Assembly (NCBI RefSeq): GCF_008831285.2
Contig: NC_045144.1
Span: 23,143,716-23,207,715 of the forward strand
Reading direction: 5' to 3'
DNA from: Nymphaea colorata
Lineage: Eukaryota > Streptophyta > Magnoliopsida > Nymphaeales > Nymphaeaceae
Length of the DNA: 64,000 bases
Position 1 is the first letter of the stretch. Every line of letters starts with the position of its first letter. A model generated the notes under the pieces. It ran no database searches, was not told where the DNA came from, and saw nothing but the letters and a program-made list of their open reading frames with translations. The position numbers and the translations under genes are program-made. Below, piece by piece: positions 12,291 to 23,800 of the stretch.

Positions 12291-13589
12291 AGGAATGAAA
12301 AGGATTAGTCTAAGGTGCAAGAAGGAGTAAAGGAAGACACAAGGAAGATGCATATCGTTATAGAAGGGTTCAAAGACCCCTCAAACAAGGACCCGGTTGG
12401 TGGGAAAAATCTGCAGGTAGAGAACCAAGAAGGATATATCACATGTCGCAAGAAAAGAAAAGGAAGGAGTTGTGGAGAAATAAATATAAATTCTATGCAA
12501 AGAAAAGGGAATGACCAGTTTGCACAAGCACAACTCACCAAAACCTAAAATTGTCATCTTCTTGAATCAAGTCAGTCATGAAACCTAACTACATGAATAT
12601 CACAAGTAAACTTCTGGTTTGGTCCAATCCATGAAGATGAACACAGATCAACATGTTTATCTTAATTTCACATGCTACCTATGAGAAAAATATGTTGTCA
12701 CATGATTGAATTATTGCATAAAATATAAGAAAAGTGTAAAATAATATATAGATGGTCTTCATTAATCTAGAAGGCACATTGATAAACAAAACACTGCTGA
12801 AGCTTCAAATCATTGATAAGACTCTTATGAGTGCATTGATGATGGCATCTTGATTTCAAAATTTTCATGATTCATTAACAAGCAACAAATAATATAACAG
12901 TGAATGGATAGATCATCTTTGTTGGCCATTGCATTAGAAAATTGGTGCATTATTGTTTTGATAAGCAAGATTTGTATATTATTATTCATCGTGATTTTGA
13001 AGTATATATAATCTGGACTAGGGATATTATGCTTTGTGAAAACATTACACAGTTCCTGCATCGTGTGATTTGTTAATGTGAGGGAGCCATGAGGATGAGC
13101 CACAGTAATGTTGGAAATGAAGACAGCGTATTAGAATATGAGTGGACTAGCAAGTGCAGTTCAATTAGACTAGTCTGTCTACTGAAAGAGGAAATGCTTA
13201 ACATTAGTTGCAACTTGTAAGGCATGCTAACTAAAGATGCAGTTTTTGCAAATTTATCCTATAGTACTATTTCTGGAAGAAAATGTTTAATACAAAATGG
13301 TATTTGAAATTCTAGGAGTTGTCAGCTTTTCAGATCACATCACAATAAACTACCTACGGTTGTCAAAGGCTAGAGTGGTTTTTGGGACATTTTCATATAA
13401 AAGGATGGAAAGAAGTCCGTTAGGGGCCGTTTGATGGCCAAAAAAAAAATTCTGGAAAAAAATATCTAGAAAAAATTTCTGGAATTGAAGAAACAGAAAA
13501 ATTTTTCCGTTTTTCCAAAACCAGTTTGTGTTTGTTATGGAGGAATTATTTTTCTAGAAAAAAATTTCTTTGTTTGATGGGAATGGTGA

Positions 13590-13710
13590 GGAAGAAGGAG
13601 GAAGAAGAGAAGGAGGGAGGAGGGAGGAGGAAGAAGGGAGCGAGAGAGGAAGGAGGCAGAAGGGAAGAAAAGGACGGAAGAGGAAGAAGGGAAGAGAAGG
13701 GAGGTGGTCA
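13590..13710 (+). repeat. purine-rich (GGA/GAA) tract
   Basis: Low-complexity GAAGGAGG-type tract inside the Harbinger-like element. It yields spurious Glu/Arg/Lys-rich ORFs. Confidence 0.8.
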
Positions 13711-14034
13711 ATGGTGAGACTCTCTCTCGCTCTCGTGCTATGGCCAGAACCCTCATTGAGGGTTTCTGACGGAGAGGGTTTCAGACGGTTTGAGTCCCTC
13801 TCGAAAAGGGATTCAGACCGTCTGAAACAGTCTGACGTCTGAATGCCTCTCGAAAGAGGGATCCAAACAATCTGAAACCCTCGACGCCCTCTTTCTCTGA
13901 CTTCAAGCAGCAATGGTGGCTGCTCAGGCGTCCTCCGACTTCCAAAACGCTCAGGCAGCGTCGCCGAGTCTTGCGACCATCCTGGTGATGTGCCCTAGCT
14001 TTTTCCGTGTCTGCGAGCACGCGGTTGAGGCGGT

Positions 14035-14360
14035 TCTTCCCTTCTTCTTCCTCCTCCCTCCTTCCCTTCTTCTTTCCTCCCTCCTCCTCCTTCCTTCCCT
14101 TCTTCCTCCTCCCTCCTTCCCTTCCTCCCTTCTTCTCCCCGTCTGTTCTTCTCTTCCTCCCTTCTTCTCCCGTCCGTTCTTCCCTTCTTCTTCCTCCCCA
14201 TCCGTTCTTCCCTTCTTATTCCTCCTCCCTCCTTTCCTTCTTCTTTCCTCCCTCCTCCTCCTTCCTTCCCTTCTTCCTCTTCCCTCCTTCCCTTCTTCTT
14301 CCTCCCTCCTTCCCTTCTTCCCTTCTTCTTCCTCCCCATCCATTCTTCCTGCCTCCTCCA
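14035..14360 (+). repeat. pyrimidine-rich (TTC/TCC) tract
   Basis: Low-complexity CTTCCTCC-type tract with repeated blocks such as CCCTTCTTCTTTCCTCCCTC at two places. It is the strand complement in character of the purine tract at the other end of the same element, so the two could fold together. Confidence 0.8.
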
Positions 14361-15249
14361 ATGGTCACAAAAAAATTTCTGGAAATTTTCTCCACCCCTC
14401 TGGCTGGAGAATTTTTTCCGGAAATATATTTCCAGAATCATCTCCAACGGTCCAAATTTTTTTTCCATGTTTGATGAAATGGAAAAGTTTTAAAAATTTG
14501 AATTTTTTTTCCTGTTGAACAGTGCTTTTCCTGCCAACCAAACGCCCCCTTAAGGTTTTTTTTTGGGATATGATCTTAGGCATGTGTGTGATTATGGAGT
14601 TGGAATGGATTCTTTCATCAACTGTTCACCTACATGAATGATGGGGCATTTCAATGAGACAAAATCCCCTTAAGCTAATTGTTTCATTATTATGTTTCAA
14701 AAATGGGGGTAGATTCATAGAAACCTAGAAAGCATTTTATGGCACATTCATATAACAGTTAAAACTATTCTACTTACCAAACGGGCCTTTAGTATCCCAA
14801 GTTAGCAATCTTGCAAGTGGTTTTTCCAATTTATTAATATGAACAAATTGGTAGAAATAACACATATAATTGGTCAAATCAGTGAAAGGGTTTGGAGAGA
14901 GTTATGTGCAAACTGGTTGGTGTAAGTTTCAGCAAGAAGACATGCATAGAGAATTTGGAAATGACAGGGTCAAGAGGAGATGGATATGATCTTGCAGTAG
15001 AAATTTGTGGAGACCCACATGAAGCTTGGATCGGTTTCAACAACCAGGCTGGAAAAAAAGTGGCCATGCTGGAGGGCAAAAAAATCCACAACAGTTGAAC
15101 AAATATGTATGTGAAACAAGAGAACATGTGGGATCTTCTCCCTTCCACTGAAAAAAAAAAGGCCTCACTGGTGACAATTTATTTCAATGAAATATACAGT
15201 GGTGATTAATCAACGGGAGTAATGTACTGGGTATACAGGTGACCTTTTC

Positions 15250-15760
15250 ACTGGTATAGATCACCCGTTATTCCCACCCAAACCTTTTTCCTTTCTTCCC
15301 CCATAGTTTTCTTCCCCAATTTTTTTCTCTTTCCTCCACGTATACTCTCTCCACCGTCGCCACCCTCTTGAGCCCCAAGTCTGACTACTCCTCCCTCTTT
15401 GGGCCCATTGGCCTTCTGCTCTACACCTTTCAGCACCACAAGATCACCGCCGGCCAGGCGGTCCACGGCCTCATCATCTGCAGCTGCACCAAAGGTAGTG
15501 GCTACTCTGGCCATTCTCTGGTGTATGTCGTGAAGCATCTTGATTTCTTTGACCATATTGCAGGGGATGTGTTTTCCGAGCTCCAGAAATACGACTCCAT
15601 CACCACCATCAATTAAATCCCCATCCCAACCTAATTCAACTGAGGAAAAAGTTGTGGTTCCCAATCTGGGGCAAGGTGCTTGACATTCCCTTCCAAGGTG
15701 GGCCCTTTCCTCATCACCTCTCTCTCCCTTCTTAACGCAGGAGCATGTATGCTTCAAGAT
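15250..15760 (+). pseudogene. GC-rich captured gene segment, origin unknown
   Basis: The GC content is well above its surroundings and the two strands hold ORFs of 82 aa (+, 15,368-15,616) and 169 aa (-, 15,757-15,248). The plus frame lies just upstream of RanBP1 exons on the same strand. It contains FGPIGLLLYTFQHHKITAGQ and ends at TTIN, a stop. I do not recognise either frame. It begins about 10 bases after a CACTA-like subterminal motif. Copy B keeps only a trace (GCATGTCGTGAAGCATCT in reverse, about 32,968-32,985). Best read as a transposon-captured host fragment; which strand was coding is unresolved. Confidence 0.4.
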
Positions 15761-16137
15761 TTCTCTCTATATCTTGACGTGTATAGATCATGAGCATGTG
15801 TCATTGGCTTGAGAATTTGGTTTCATGAGGTTAGGGCTTTTGCTTTTGTGCATTTTTTTCATTTGTAGAGAGATCAATGTGTTTTCCTCAGGGAGATTAA
15901 GTTTGTTGATGGGTGTATGAAGAGCTTATATGATGATTTTCTGCAAATGCTCATGTTCGTCTGTTTGGGGGCACTTTTTTAGGCCTGCATGTTAGTGCTG
16001 TTCAATTCACCCCTTGAAAAGGATAGTAGCAGTGGTATTACTATGGAAGCATTGTGTTTTTTTCTTAGAAGCAGACATTTGGTTTGATGAGATTGAGTCC
16101 ACTACAAGAATCGATTTCATGTGGTTGTTCTTTCCAG

Positions 16138-16521
16138 AAGGTGAAACTTTGTCGATTCTATAAGAAAGGAAATCAATGGAAAGAGAGGGGTATGTGGAAT
16201 GTGAAGATCCAAAGCACAAGGAAAGTGGGAGGATCCTGCTGGTCAGCCAGCAGTAAAAAAACACTAACGTTTTGCATCAATCATCTTAGTAATGCCCTTC
16301 TCTTTTTCCTTTTTCATTCCAGCACTAGTTTTAATCTCTATTTGTTAAATAAAAAATATGGTTTGTTTTTTATATGGATTGAGTAATTTTGATGTTTTTC
16401 ACAGTCTTTCCTACTATATCTGAACGTCAATAATAATAGTTCTTGAGTGTGGCACAACTGATTTTTGTTGATGGAGAGTTGAAGGATAAGCTATTTTGCA
16501 TCCATCCCATAAGTGTTGAAG
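16138..16521 (+). pseudogene. captured RanBP1 exons, copy A
   Basis: Two exon-like blocks of the Ran-binding domain of RanBP1 (nucleocytoplasmic transport cofactor that binds Ran-GTP). Exon block 1, 16,138-16,288, follows a TTTCCAG acceptor and encodes KVKLCRFYKKGNQWKERGMW; the family has KAKLYRFDKEGNQWKERG. It ends in TLTFCINHL (family TLKICANHL) at a GT donor. Exon block 2, 16,405-16,521, follows TTTTTCACAG. It reads FPTISE, a frameshifted VWH, then VDGELKDKLFCIHPISVE (family ADGELKDELFCIRF.SVE), and ends at AAG|GTGAGT. Three tandem stops and small indels show it is dead. Splice sites are kept, so capture was from genomic DNA, not mRNA. The rest of the gene is absent. Confidence 0.85.
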
Positions 16522-17152
16522 GTGAGTGCAATTTACCTTTTTCGTGTTTTTTCAACCATTCCTAAGGTTATCTACTCTTGTTGATTATGTCGTTCAATTT
16601 TTTTTTATAAGTGTCAGTAGTCTAAGGATCCATATCAGTCTTCATGGGCCTCTAGCACTTGGAATTACCCATGAGGCTGATTAGGATTGCCTCTTTAAAA
16701 CCATAAAAGGGGTAATTAACTGCCATCAGCCACTAGGTCTTCTAGAGCATGTCTTTATTTCATTTTTTTTCTATTTAAGGCAAAACCTGATAGTTGTTAA
16801 AAGTTTTATTCTCTTGGTTTTTTCCTTTTTGTGGTTGTAATATAAGTATAATTGTCATGGCACAATGATAAGATTTTGAAAAAGATGGATGGCTACTGGT
16901 GTTTACGGAGACACTACAAGGAAGCAGTAGTAGATGTGGATTGCAAAGGTCAGATCACTGCACATATTGTTCAAAAATGATTTAAATCATAATAAAAACA
17001 CCAAGGAAAATGCTCAACTTATTTATTATGCATCAACAGGATACCTCATACCCAAAGACTAGAAGGTACTGCCCTTATTTAGAAACATACACCACAACCC
17101 TCAGTTCTTTCCTGACCCATAGAAGTTTTCAAGACTTGAGGTATGTCACATA

Positions 17153-17153
<1 letters not shown>
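16522..17153. other. no recognised feature
   Basis: Intron-like AT-rich sequence downstream of the RanBP1 exons. I looked for the last RanBP1 exon here and did not find it. Confidence 0.4.
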
Positions 17154-17241
<88 letters not shown>

Positions 17242-17266
17242 TGTATGTATGTATATATATATATCA
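17154..17266. repeat. (TA)n and (TATG)n microsatellite
   Basis: About 50 bases of TA followed by ATATATATG and a tandem TATG run, then TA again. It creates artefactual Tyr-Ile ORFs on both strands. Confidence 0.95.
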
Positions 17267-18341
17267 GTACTTCATAATGCTTCAGATTGCAATTTTTTTT
17301 AATGCTCACAGAACTGTTCTGTGTAAACAAGGTATGGACACCCACAAGATCCTCTGTGTAAACATGGTTTTCCTTTAATTGTATGAGATAAACTTTCCTG
17401 GTATATGATGGTTTTTTCTTGGTATATCTCTAACAGACTGGTATGGAAGTTCACATCTCTCTTCTAAAAGTAACCATCTTAACTGTTGCAACTGCTGACT
17501 TTTGCATTCAACGTTATGCAAATGAAAAAATGCAGGAGTGTGAGCTTCCCTATTTAAATCATGTTAATTCTTTAGGTTAAGAATGTCTTGTCTACTTTAT
17601 TGTTGAAGGTGGTATTCTTCCTTTTTCATCTCTCAAATATAATGACAATGCCATACTGTTTATATTTTGTGTATATAGATTCTAGGTGTTGAAAAAACTG
17701 TATCACATTAAGGGATTAAGAAGGCATATTATAATTTGGCATTGCATCTTCATCTTGACAAAAATCTTGGAGATGAGGTAAGCATGATATTCTCTAGCTA
17801 ACCATTTTTGTTCCTTAAAACTTGTTTCTCATTTTTTTTTGTATGCATGTGTTTCGCTGCAAGATGCCAAAGAAAAACTTCAGCCCTTACAAAAGGTAAT
17901 AACTATTCTTGGCTATACTAAAAAAAAAAACTGTCTCCTTAGATCTCTATGTATATAATGTTATCTAGTTTTTATCTTTCCCTTATAATATTACCATATA
18001 ATATTTTCTTTTCTCCTTTGAAATCTTTGGTTCAAGTCAATGCCATTATTTGTTTAGTTAAAGTCATGTTATGCTCTATGACATGGGTTGATCCTCAAAG
18101 TGTCTCTTTCTATCAATTTTCTTTTCAAATGTTTATCTAGTCGACAACTGTATCCACACATTCTTCTGTAATGATGTGTATATAGTGGAAGAGCCAATAT
18201 AAGAAAGATGCCAATATTACTACATAGTGTGTAGAATTAGGATGGTATGTTCCCTCTATGTTCTTTATCCTTAACCTTCGTTCATTTTTGTTGGGAAAAA
18301 ATGTTTGAATTTGAAAGCTTCCTATTTGGTGTGTGCAAGCC

Positions 18342-18343
<2 letters not shown>
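17267..18343. other. no recognised gene
   Basis: AT-rich sequence with scattered splice-site-like strings, possibly intronic sequence of the captured DNA. No recognisable protein motif. Confidence 0.4.

Positions 18344-18378
<35 letters not shown>
18344..18378. repeat. (GT)n microsatellite
   Basis: Uninterrupted TG/GT dinucleotide run of about 34 bases. Confidence 0.95.
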
Positions 18379-18381
<3 letters not shown>

Positions 18382-18477
18382 TCCAGTCCCATACGCAATG
18401 GAATGAAAGTGGTTCAATGGTGACTTGCTTACTATTACCATTTCTTCTCAAGTAAATAAAGTGGTTCAATGGTGATT

Positions 18478-20109
18478 GCTTACTATTACCATTTCTTTTA
18501 GTTATGTAATAACTCTGGAAATTAAACATTATCAACAAGCTATTACTTATGTCTTAAGGTTTGATTTTCCTCCCATGTTAGGTCGAAGGCAAAGATTTCT
18601 TGTTGCTGAGTCTAGAATAGTTTTCAAAAGAGAAACAAAATTTGATGTAGAAGCTCTTATGCTAGCCAAAAGATCCATAGTGCTTAACCATAACAGAAAT
18701 CCATCCTTTGTCATTGGAACTGGGCAATCAAGGATATCAGCTCCATCGTATATAGCTTGTTGTTAAAAGTGTATATCAGCTCCAAATTGATGCACACCTG
18801 GGACTGAGGTATGATTTAGGACCTCACTGAAGGAAACTGAAGCACCAAGTTTGAAATGTTAGGCAAGTAATGAGATGACAACTCAGCAAAGACAACATAG
18901 CATATCATAAAATGACAAAAAAAATATTATCTGCTGGTATTAGATGATATTCATAAGTTCATACAACTTACATAATTAAGACCTTTTGGCAAAATTTATT
19001 ATGCTCCCATCTATTGAATCTAGTAAACTAGAAGAAGCTGGAGAGCTTAACAAGCTTTCAACCAATAATCTAAAACCATAAAAAACTGCTTATGAAGGGA
19101 ACTACATATCATACACCAAGAAGAACTACTCCTATTTGCTAAGACGACATCACAAGTATGAGTTGAGAATTTCCATGGCATGTCTACCAAAAGGTAAGCG
19201 CAGACAGGTGCACATAATAGTATAATACATATACAAGTTGATTTGCACTTGAGAAGTTTCTCTCCTAAGCATGTCCTGTCACCTCAAAGAATAATAGTTT
19301 GTTTATTGATGCTTACTATTACCATTTTTTTTCGTTATGTAGTAACTCTGGAAAATAATCATTGTCAACAAGCTATTACTTATGACACAAGCTTTGAATT
19401 TTCTCCCATGTTAGGTTGAAGGTAAACATTCCTTGTTACTAAATCTCTGGAATGGTTTTCAAAAGAGAAACAAAATTTGATGTAGAAGCTGTTGTGCTAT
19501 ATCGGAACTCCATCCTTTGTCATTCGAACTGGGCAATCACGGATATCAGCTCCATCATATTGTTGTTAAAAGTATATTTGCTTATTATTAGAAAAAATTG
19601 ATGCACACCTTGGACTGAGGTATCGATGCACACCTTGGACTGAGGTATGATTTGAGACCTCACTGAAGCAAACTGAAGCACCAAGTTTGAAATGTTAGGG
19701 ATGTAATGAGCTGACAACTGAGCAAAAACAACATAGCATTTCATAGACTGACAAAAAAAAATATTATCTGCTGGTATTAGATGATTAAGTTCTTTTGGCA
19801 ATATTTATTATGTGCCTATTTGTTGAATCCAGTAAACCGGGGAGAAGCTGGATCTTAACAGACTTTCAACCAATAATCTAAAACCATAAAAAGCTGCTTA
19901 TGAAGGGAACTACATATTATACGCGAAGAAGAACTACTATTATTTGCTAAGATGACATCACAAGTATGAGTTGAGACTTTCCATGGCATGTGTACCAAAA
20001 GGTAAGCACAAACACATGTACATAATATATACACAAGATGAGTTTCACTTGAGAAGTTTTGTCCTAAGCATGTCCTAGCACCTCAAAGAATAATATTTTG
20101 TTTATTGAT
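18478..20109 (+). repeat. tandem duplication, two units of about 0.8 kb
   Basis: Unit 1 (18,478-19,310) and unit 2 (19,311-20,109) are direct, head-to-tail copies. They share, in order, GCTTACTATTACCATTT, a CATGTTAGGT(C/T)GAAGG segment, CAAAAGAGAAACAAAATTTG, CACTGAAG.AAACTGAAGCAC, AATATTATCTGCTGGTATTA, and ACCTCAAAGAATAATA at the end. Unit 2 has lost about 35 bases. It also has its own local duplication of 24 bases (GATGCACACCTTGGACTGAG twice, near 19,600-19,645). No recognisable coding domain: the ORF at 18,476-18,766 lies in unit 1 and is not kept open in unit 2. Confidence 0.88.
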
Positions 20110-20879
20110 TAAGACATTTCATCCTTAGATGAGCTTTAGATTCACTAGAAGCCAATATATCAACTTGCACCAAAAGTTTCATGAAATAGAAGTGAAGGTT
20201 CCTTTTCATTGACAGTTTGATCTTGTGCATGTTTTACTTTAAAGCATAATTATATTATGCATGGTAGATTTACAAGTGTAGGTATCATTTTTTAGCCTTG
20301 TAGGTAAAGCAACTATGTCCGCAAAAGTTTACGACTCCTCTATCCCACAAACTATTCACGCTGGGCTCTTCACAAATTTTTATAGAAGATGGTAAAAGCA
20401 CACAGACCCATGTCGGGTTAGCTGGAAAATAATCGACAAGAATGGTCACTTATTCAAAAAATGAAGAAACACTATCATCATCACAACCAGCTGGAAAATT
20501 ACGATAAGTAAAGAAGTTACGTAAAACACACATATATTGCAGTATTCATCTTACAACATTGAATAATTTGCACAACTAAAGGCAATTCCCAACCTTAAAT
20601 GGAGGTTTTCGGTTTTACCAAAACTTCCGAAAACAGTTTTTGCAAATACTGTGAAAACGTGTTAAAAAAATGCTATGACAGGGAAAATTCTGATAGTACA
20701 CCATCAATACAGAAATTTGTCCTGTTAAAATAGGACGGTGTTAACACCTGAAATGTTTTCATTCAACTTCAGGAGGCAATTCCAAAAACATACGAAGAAC
20801 AGAAATGATTGTGAAAATGCTTAATTTCAAATTGAATTTTCAACCCAAACTCAATTAGCTTTGAATCATGAATTTAACT
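20110..20879. other. no recognised feature
   Basis: AT-rich spacer between the tandem duplication and the long LTR-like block. Nothing recognised. Confidence 0.4.
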
Positions 20880-23800
20880 CATAGCACAAATCCCAATGCA
20901 AAACTACGAGTCCAAATCTCATTCAGTGCACAATACTGGATCTAAATTAGGTTTGCAACCCAAATCCATTTGCAATTGTCATTTTGAATCCAAATCTAAC
21001 TATGAATTCAAATATGAATTACAAATCGAAAATAGGATCCAACAAGATATCCAAAATGTCATGTGGGACCCATGTGTGGCCCCACATGGCCTGCACAGCC
21101 GAGGCTCGACCAATGGTGAGGCCAATCCTAGGAGGCTACATCAAACTTGAACCTATTGAACCCATCAATCAATGTAGTCATGGACCAAATACTCTTTGAC
21201 TAAACCCTACATACCTTTGACTAAGCTTAGTTGAAACACAATCCAAATTGGAATTATCAAAAAACATAACAGAATGTTGTCTAATGTCAAAATCATCAAA
21301 CTGCATTGGATTTAGTTGAAGTCAAAGCATGACTTGGACATTGACCATGATCAAACCATCCCGTCAATTCAATTTTATGACAAAATTGTCTCTCTGAATC
21401 AAGCTCAAATGATAAAGTCCTAATTTAGTGTTTTAAGCAAATCAATTACGTGTTTGAACTTCTAAGTCATACGAGTCAAATATACAATTATACAATCTCA
21501 ATTCGGGTTTTGACCAAGGCAAACCCAGTTTCACCCAAATTTGGATAAAGATGTCCTTTACAATTCAATTTGACATAATAAATTTAAAAAATGAAATGAA
21601 TTGTTGAATTTATAGATAAAGAAGTCTACAATTCAATGCAATTTAAATATAGGTCTCTAGGTCAAAGCCTAGCAGATCCAAGTCAAACTGGAACACACCC
21701 AAGAGAGAGGGTGTGTTCAAAGTCAAAGTGAAAGCTTTTCTAGTCAAAGTTTGAATTATAATTTGAAGCTAGGTTTAAACCCAAAGTTTTAAATTAAATT
21801 CACAATTGGGTTTGGTCAAAGTCATGTTAGACTTGACCTAAACCAAACCCACCTAGCTCATGCATGTTGACAAGGTGAGACCATCATTGGAATAAAAAAA
21901 GTACAAAAATTTCTTGGGAATTAACATAGGTGATGTGGCAGCCATAATCACCCAAGTAATGATGATGATCTTTCCAGCTAGGTGACCAACCATCGGTTGG
22001 TCCATGCCACCTCAAAAGGGTGGACCAGCCCAAGGATGTGACACCAAAAGAATGTCTCCCAAGGAGGGGTTTTGCTTTTCAAAAACTTTTGAAAAAAACA
22101 AAAAAAAGGAGGGGGTGCAGCCCATCCTTGCTCCTCCATTGTAGGCAAAATCAAAGTCAAAATGAAAAAGAAGAAGAAAAATCTTTTTTAGCCCCCTTGA
22201 GGCCCGGGGGGGTGTCGGGTGGGTGGGGGTGGGGGGTTGGGGAAGGGTGATTTTATTTTTATAATACTAGTGCTCTCTCCTTCCCTTCCCCCTTCATTGC
22301 AGCCAAGAGAAGGAGGAAGAAGAAGGAGCCAAGGAGAGGAGGAGCTGCCACCATCCAAACTCTCCCTCTCTCTCTCATTTTCCCATTTGATTGCTCCTAG
22401 TCTTGCAAATATAGGGTACTTCACTGGACTCTTGCTTAGGATTTCTATTACAAGGAAATCATCTTTGTCCCCCATTTTCAGGAAGAAGACCTTCTTCTTC
22501 TAGCTTTGCAAACTCGAATCTAAGCTCGGATTTTCACTTAGGATTACTTGATTTAGAGAACAAGCAAAAAGAAGTTCCAAACACCAAAGCCAACCACAAG
22601 GTTGGGGTGATTCAAGCTTGTTCTTCATCCATGTTTGCTTCTTTCTGTTTCTTTTCAAGTTCAATATTTATTGGAGGGTTCATTTTAAGTTCTTATTCAT
22701 GGCTGGGAATAATGTACTGTTAAGGTGAGCTACGATCCAATGTACATTTTAACTCCTCGCCATGAGAGGATTCTACGGTGAGAGAGTGATTATTTAAAAT
22801 CAGGTGGAACTTGTTTTCAAACTGGTTTAAAGAAAGTAAATCTTCATTTTGGTCTTTGTAATTCAAAACTACAAGATTATTTAATATTTTACCTCAAAAC
22901 CTTGCCTATTCCAGCAATACATGCATAAAAGTGCATGCATGTTGCTGAAATCAGACCTTAATGCCATGAAATTTAGCTTAAAACTTCATAGTTTAGAGCT
23001 ATTGCAAAGTTAATTCAGCCATGACTTGGCTATTTTCTATAGAACTAGAGAAAGTTTTAATCTCATTTAAACCAGGACCCTAAAAAAAATTTAAAAGTTG
23101 TTGGTTTCATTCATACATTTCTAGATTTGCATGGGATTAATCAATATCTTAATGTATTCCAAATTTATATTCAAAACCTAATTTTCATTTTGACCAAAAG
23201 AGAAGATCAAATGTGTGGAAATCATCCATAGAATGGATGAATCTTTAGCAAAGACATCTAAAATCTATTTTGCTTTTAGAAAAGAAAGTTTCCAAAACTT
23301 TATGTCTAAGCCCAATGTGAATGCCCAACATGAACGAGAGCATGCCTTCAAGAGGAACATCCCCCCTGCTGATTTAAAGGCTTAACTTATAGAAAGACAA
23401 GCAAAATTTCAATAATTTGTCATCATTTTCCAAGGAACAAGCTCTCTGAAAATCGACATTTCTGATTTTCAGCTACATAAATCAGTATGAAACCTGATTT
23501 TATGGCTATTTTAAGATAACCTTGACATCTCCCATATATTTTGAAAGTTGATTTCAATATCATTTACATGATTTTCATAATTTTGATGATTTGCTCTCAA
23601 GTCTCAAGCTTGTGGACTGCCTCTCTAACTCTTGTGCTTAATAATATATCAAGCACACTTAGAGAAAGTCCTACATTCCAACCAAAAATCAATCTTCGTA
23701 TGTGTGGATTATGAAATAAATATTTACATTGAATGAATGTTGAGAGATTATGAGAGAGAAGAATGAATGTCACATATAGTTTATCTTCTTCTATCGTGCA

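Larger units (their letters stand above)
13423..14549 (+). mobile_element. PIF/Harbinger-like non-autonomous element
   Basis: Left end GGGGCCGTTTGATGGCC and right end, inverted, GGGGGCGTTTGGTTGGC are imperfect terminal inverted repeats. Both sides carry the 3-bp duplication TTA (13,420-13,422 and 14,550-14,552), as expected for PIF/Harbinger/Tourist elements. The homologous site in copy B (around 33,613-33,615, reverse strand) has a single TTA and no insertion, giving an empty-site comparison. The interior has A-rich arms with TCTGGAAATTTT-type inverted repeats and two long purine/pyrimidine-biased tracts, GGAAGAAGG-rich at 13,590-13,710 and TTCCTCC-rich at 14,035-14,360. The long ORFs here arise from those tracts and are not considered genes. 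Confidence 0.85.
12095..16521 (+). repeat. composite repeat, copy A (inverted copy at 32,218-34,925)
   Basis: This segment is homologous, in reverse orientation, to 32,218-34,925 along most of its length. Shared landmarks are a 160 bp MITE-like end (12,129-12,290), the 12,300-12,550 block, the 12,825-13,103 block (minus-strand peptide HNIPSPDYIYFKI in both copies), the 14,600-15,150 block (HMFSCFTYI in both), and the RanBP1 exons. Copy A is longer because of a Harbinger-like insertion at 13,423-14,549 and a GC-rich segment at 15,250-15,760 that is mostly missing from copy B. A motif near 15,240-15,265 (TTTTCACTGGTATAGATCAC) resembles the subterminal repeats of the CACTA end at 26,026-26,238. 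Family identity is inferred. Confidence 0.75.

Noticed and set aside
13526-14518. Long ORFs of 90-201 aa (Glu/Arg/Lys-rich or Ser/Pro/Leu-rich)
   Set aside because: They are produced by purine or pyrimidine low-complexity tracts inside a MITE, open in several frames at once.
15248-15757. 169-aa minus-strand ORF as a gene
   Set aside because: The neighbouring RanBP1 exons point to plus-strand coding, and I recognise no domain in either frame; kept only as a captured segment of unknown strand.
16100-16110. CACTACAAGAA as a CACTA left terminus
   Set aside because: Homology between copies A and B continues unbroken on both sides of it, and copy B has a changed version (CCAATACAAAAA), so it is internal sequence. 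A similar string at about 16,910 was also dismissed.
17010-17345. Tyr/Ile repeat ORFs on both strands
   Set aside because: Translation of a TA/TATG microsatellite.
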